Assembly: GCA_016707785.1 (NCBI GenBank) | Contig: JADJGZ010000012.1 | Location: 122,736-186,735, forward strand | Source: Bacteroidales bacterium | Lineage (GTDB): Bacteria > Bacteroidota > Bacteroidia > Bacteroidales > UBA4417 | Length of the DNA stretch: 64,000 bases | Reading direction: 5' to 3' | Shown: piece after piece, positions 63,588-64,000 of the stretch | How positions within the stretch are numbered: the stretch's first letter is position 1 | Layout of the letters: every line of letters starts with the position of its first letter | Notes under the pieces: generated by a model | What the model saw: the letters and a program-made list of their open reading frames with translations, nothing else | Databases searched by the model: none | Told to the model about the DNA's origin: nothing | Program-made: the position numbers and the translations under genes

Positions 63588-63621
63588 AGTATTTCTGTTT
63601 TAATTGTATTGCTTTTCAATT

Positions 63622-63900
63622 TCATTTTTGGTGTTCTTTCAGTCTTTTTGAAAACCAATTGAGGAGGATGATTAAATCTCCTTCATCGAAGAAGCAAAGG
63701 ATTCTAAAAATATCAGAGCCTACTTTTATTCTTATTTCAAAAGGCCATCCGATCCCTTCAATGTGTTTGAAAAATTTCTCAGGAACCATTCTTAATGATC
63801 TAACAAGACCAATTACCCAATCAATTTTATCTTGAACATCTTGTTTTTGAGCATTATATAATTTCCAAAATTCATTGCCATAGACATAAGTAGTCCTCAT
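63622..63900 (-). CDS. RelE/HigB-type (phage Gp49-like) toxin
   Basis: The 92-aa protein has the Gp49/HigB pattern: KIDWVIGLVRSLRMVPEKFF, a strand IRIKVGSDIFRILCFFDEGD with the conserved arginines, and the end LLNWFSKRLKEHQK. Family members cut mRNA at the ribosome. It is first in the pair. Only about 90 bases separate its start from the next border element at the window edge. Confidence 0.87.
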   Translation of the reverse strand: MRTTYVYGNEFWKLYNAQKQDVQDKIDWVIGLVRSLRMVPEKFFKHIEGIGWPFEIRIKVGSDIFRILCFFDEGDLIILLNWFSKRLKEHQK

Positions 63901-63990
63901 TGACTTTTCGATTACGTTACAAAGTTACCTTAATAGGCAACAAATTCCAAATATTACTATTTTTCTAATAGGTAAATTTTCTATATCAAA

Positions 63991-64000
63991 CGGCATAACG
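63991..64000 (-). repeat. Start of a further border element, cut by the window edge
   Basis: The last bases CGGCATAACG equal the beginning of the element family (AACG of element A) preceded by GGCATA, the complement of the TATGCC at the end of element C. Only ten bases are visible. Confidence 0.3.

Overview
The window looks like a chromosomal segment of an anaerobic or facultative member of the Bacteroidota, probably Bacteroidales-like. The basis is: several secreted proteins with type IX secretion (T9SS) C-terminal sorting domains; DUF4270, HYC_CC_PP and FISUMP-type proteins; a TonB-dependent receptor; hybrid histidine kinases; and many upstream elements of the Bacteroidota form TAnnTTTG, some with TTG 22-24 bases upstream. 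No rRNA, tRNA or CRISPR array was recognised.

Layout. 1-5.5 kb: the 5' part of an M49-type metallopeptidase lipoprotein (minus strand, runs off the left edge), a biotin-dependent carboxyltransferase and apolipoprotein N-acyltransferase. 5.8-12.6 kb: a TetR regulator followed by a complete RND tripartite efflux operon (outer-membrane factor, adaptor, pump). 12.8-20.3 kb: a hybrid sensor kinase, a short glycogen-synthase-like protein, a DUF4270 lipoprotein and glmS. 20.4-21.2 kb: a REP-associated transposase with REP palindromes on both sides and one inside its own coding sequence. 21.3-24.4 kb: a VCBS-repeat T9SS protein and a cysteine-dioxygenase-like enzyme. 24.6-28.8 kb: methylmalonyl-CoA epimerase and a Na+-pumping methylmalonyl-CoA decarboxylase operon, which fits propionate formation from succinate. 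29-30.7 kb: TerC and uridine kinase. 30.7-32.2 kb: about 1.4 kb without genes, filled by three families of degenerate repeats. 32.2-44.9 kb: housekeeping and secreted proteins (Hsp20, QueD, endonuclease I, Pgk, a transaminase/omega-amidase pair, MATE exporter, glycosyltransferase, lipid kinase). 45-49.3 kb: a HYC_CC_PP/TonB receptor/lipoprotein/outer-membrane cluster, possibly for metal handling. 49.5-57 kb: GDPD, acetyltransferase, SGNH esterase and a second hybrid kinase.

From about 57 kb to the right edge the character changes to accessory DNA: a histidine-kinase remnant beside an acetyltransferase, a FISUMP protein, a propeller lipoprotein, and then an array of small minus-strand modules (MazEF-type pair, isochorismatase-like hydrolase, HigBA-type pair). 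Three homologous palindromic elements of about 80-90 bp, all in one orientation, separate these modules, and a fourth seems to start at the last bases of the window. This resembles a cassette array without a visible integrase and is the most unusual feature here. Other observations worth checking are the REP inside the transposase gene, the twin 16-bp palindromes before the carboxyltransferase gene, the hairpin-forming minisatellite with a precise 55-bp palindromic insertion, and the glycogen-synthase-like protein that lacks the KTGGL motif and the second half of the enzyme.
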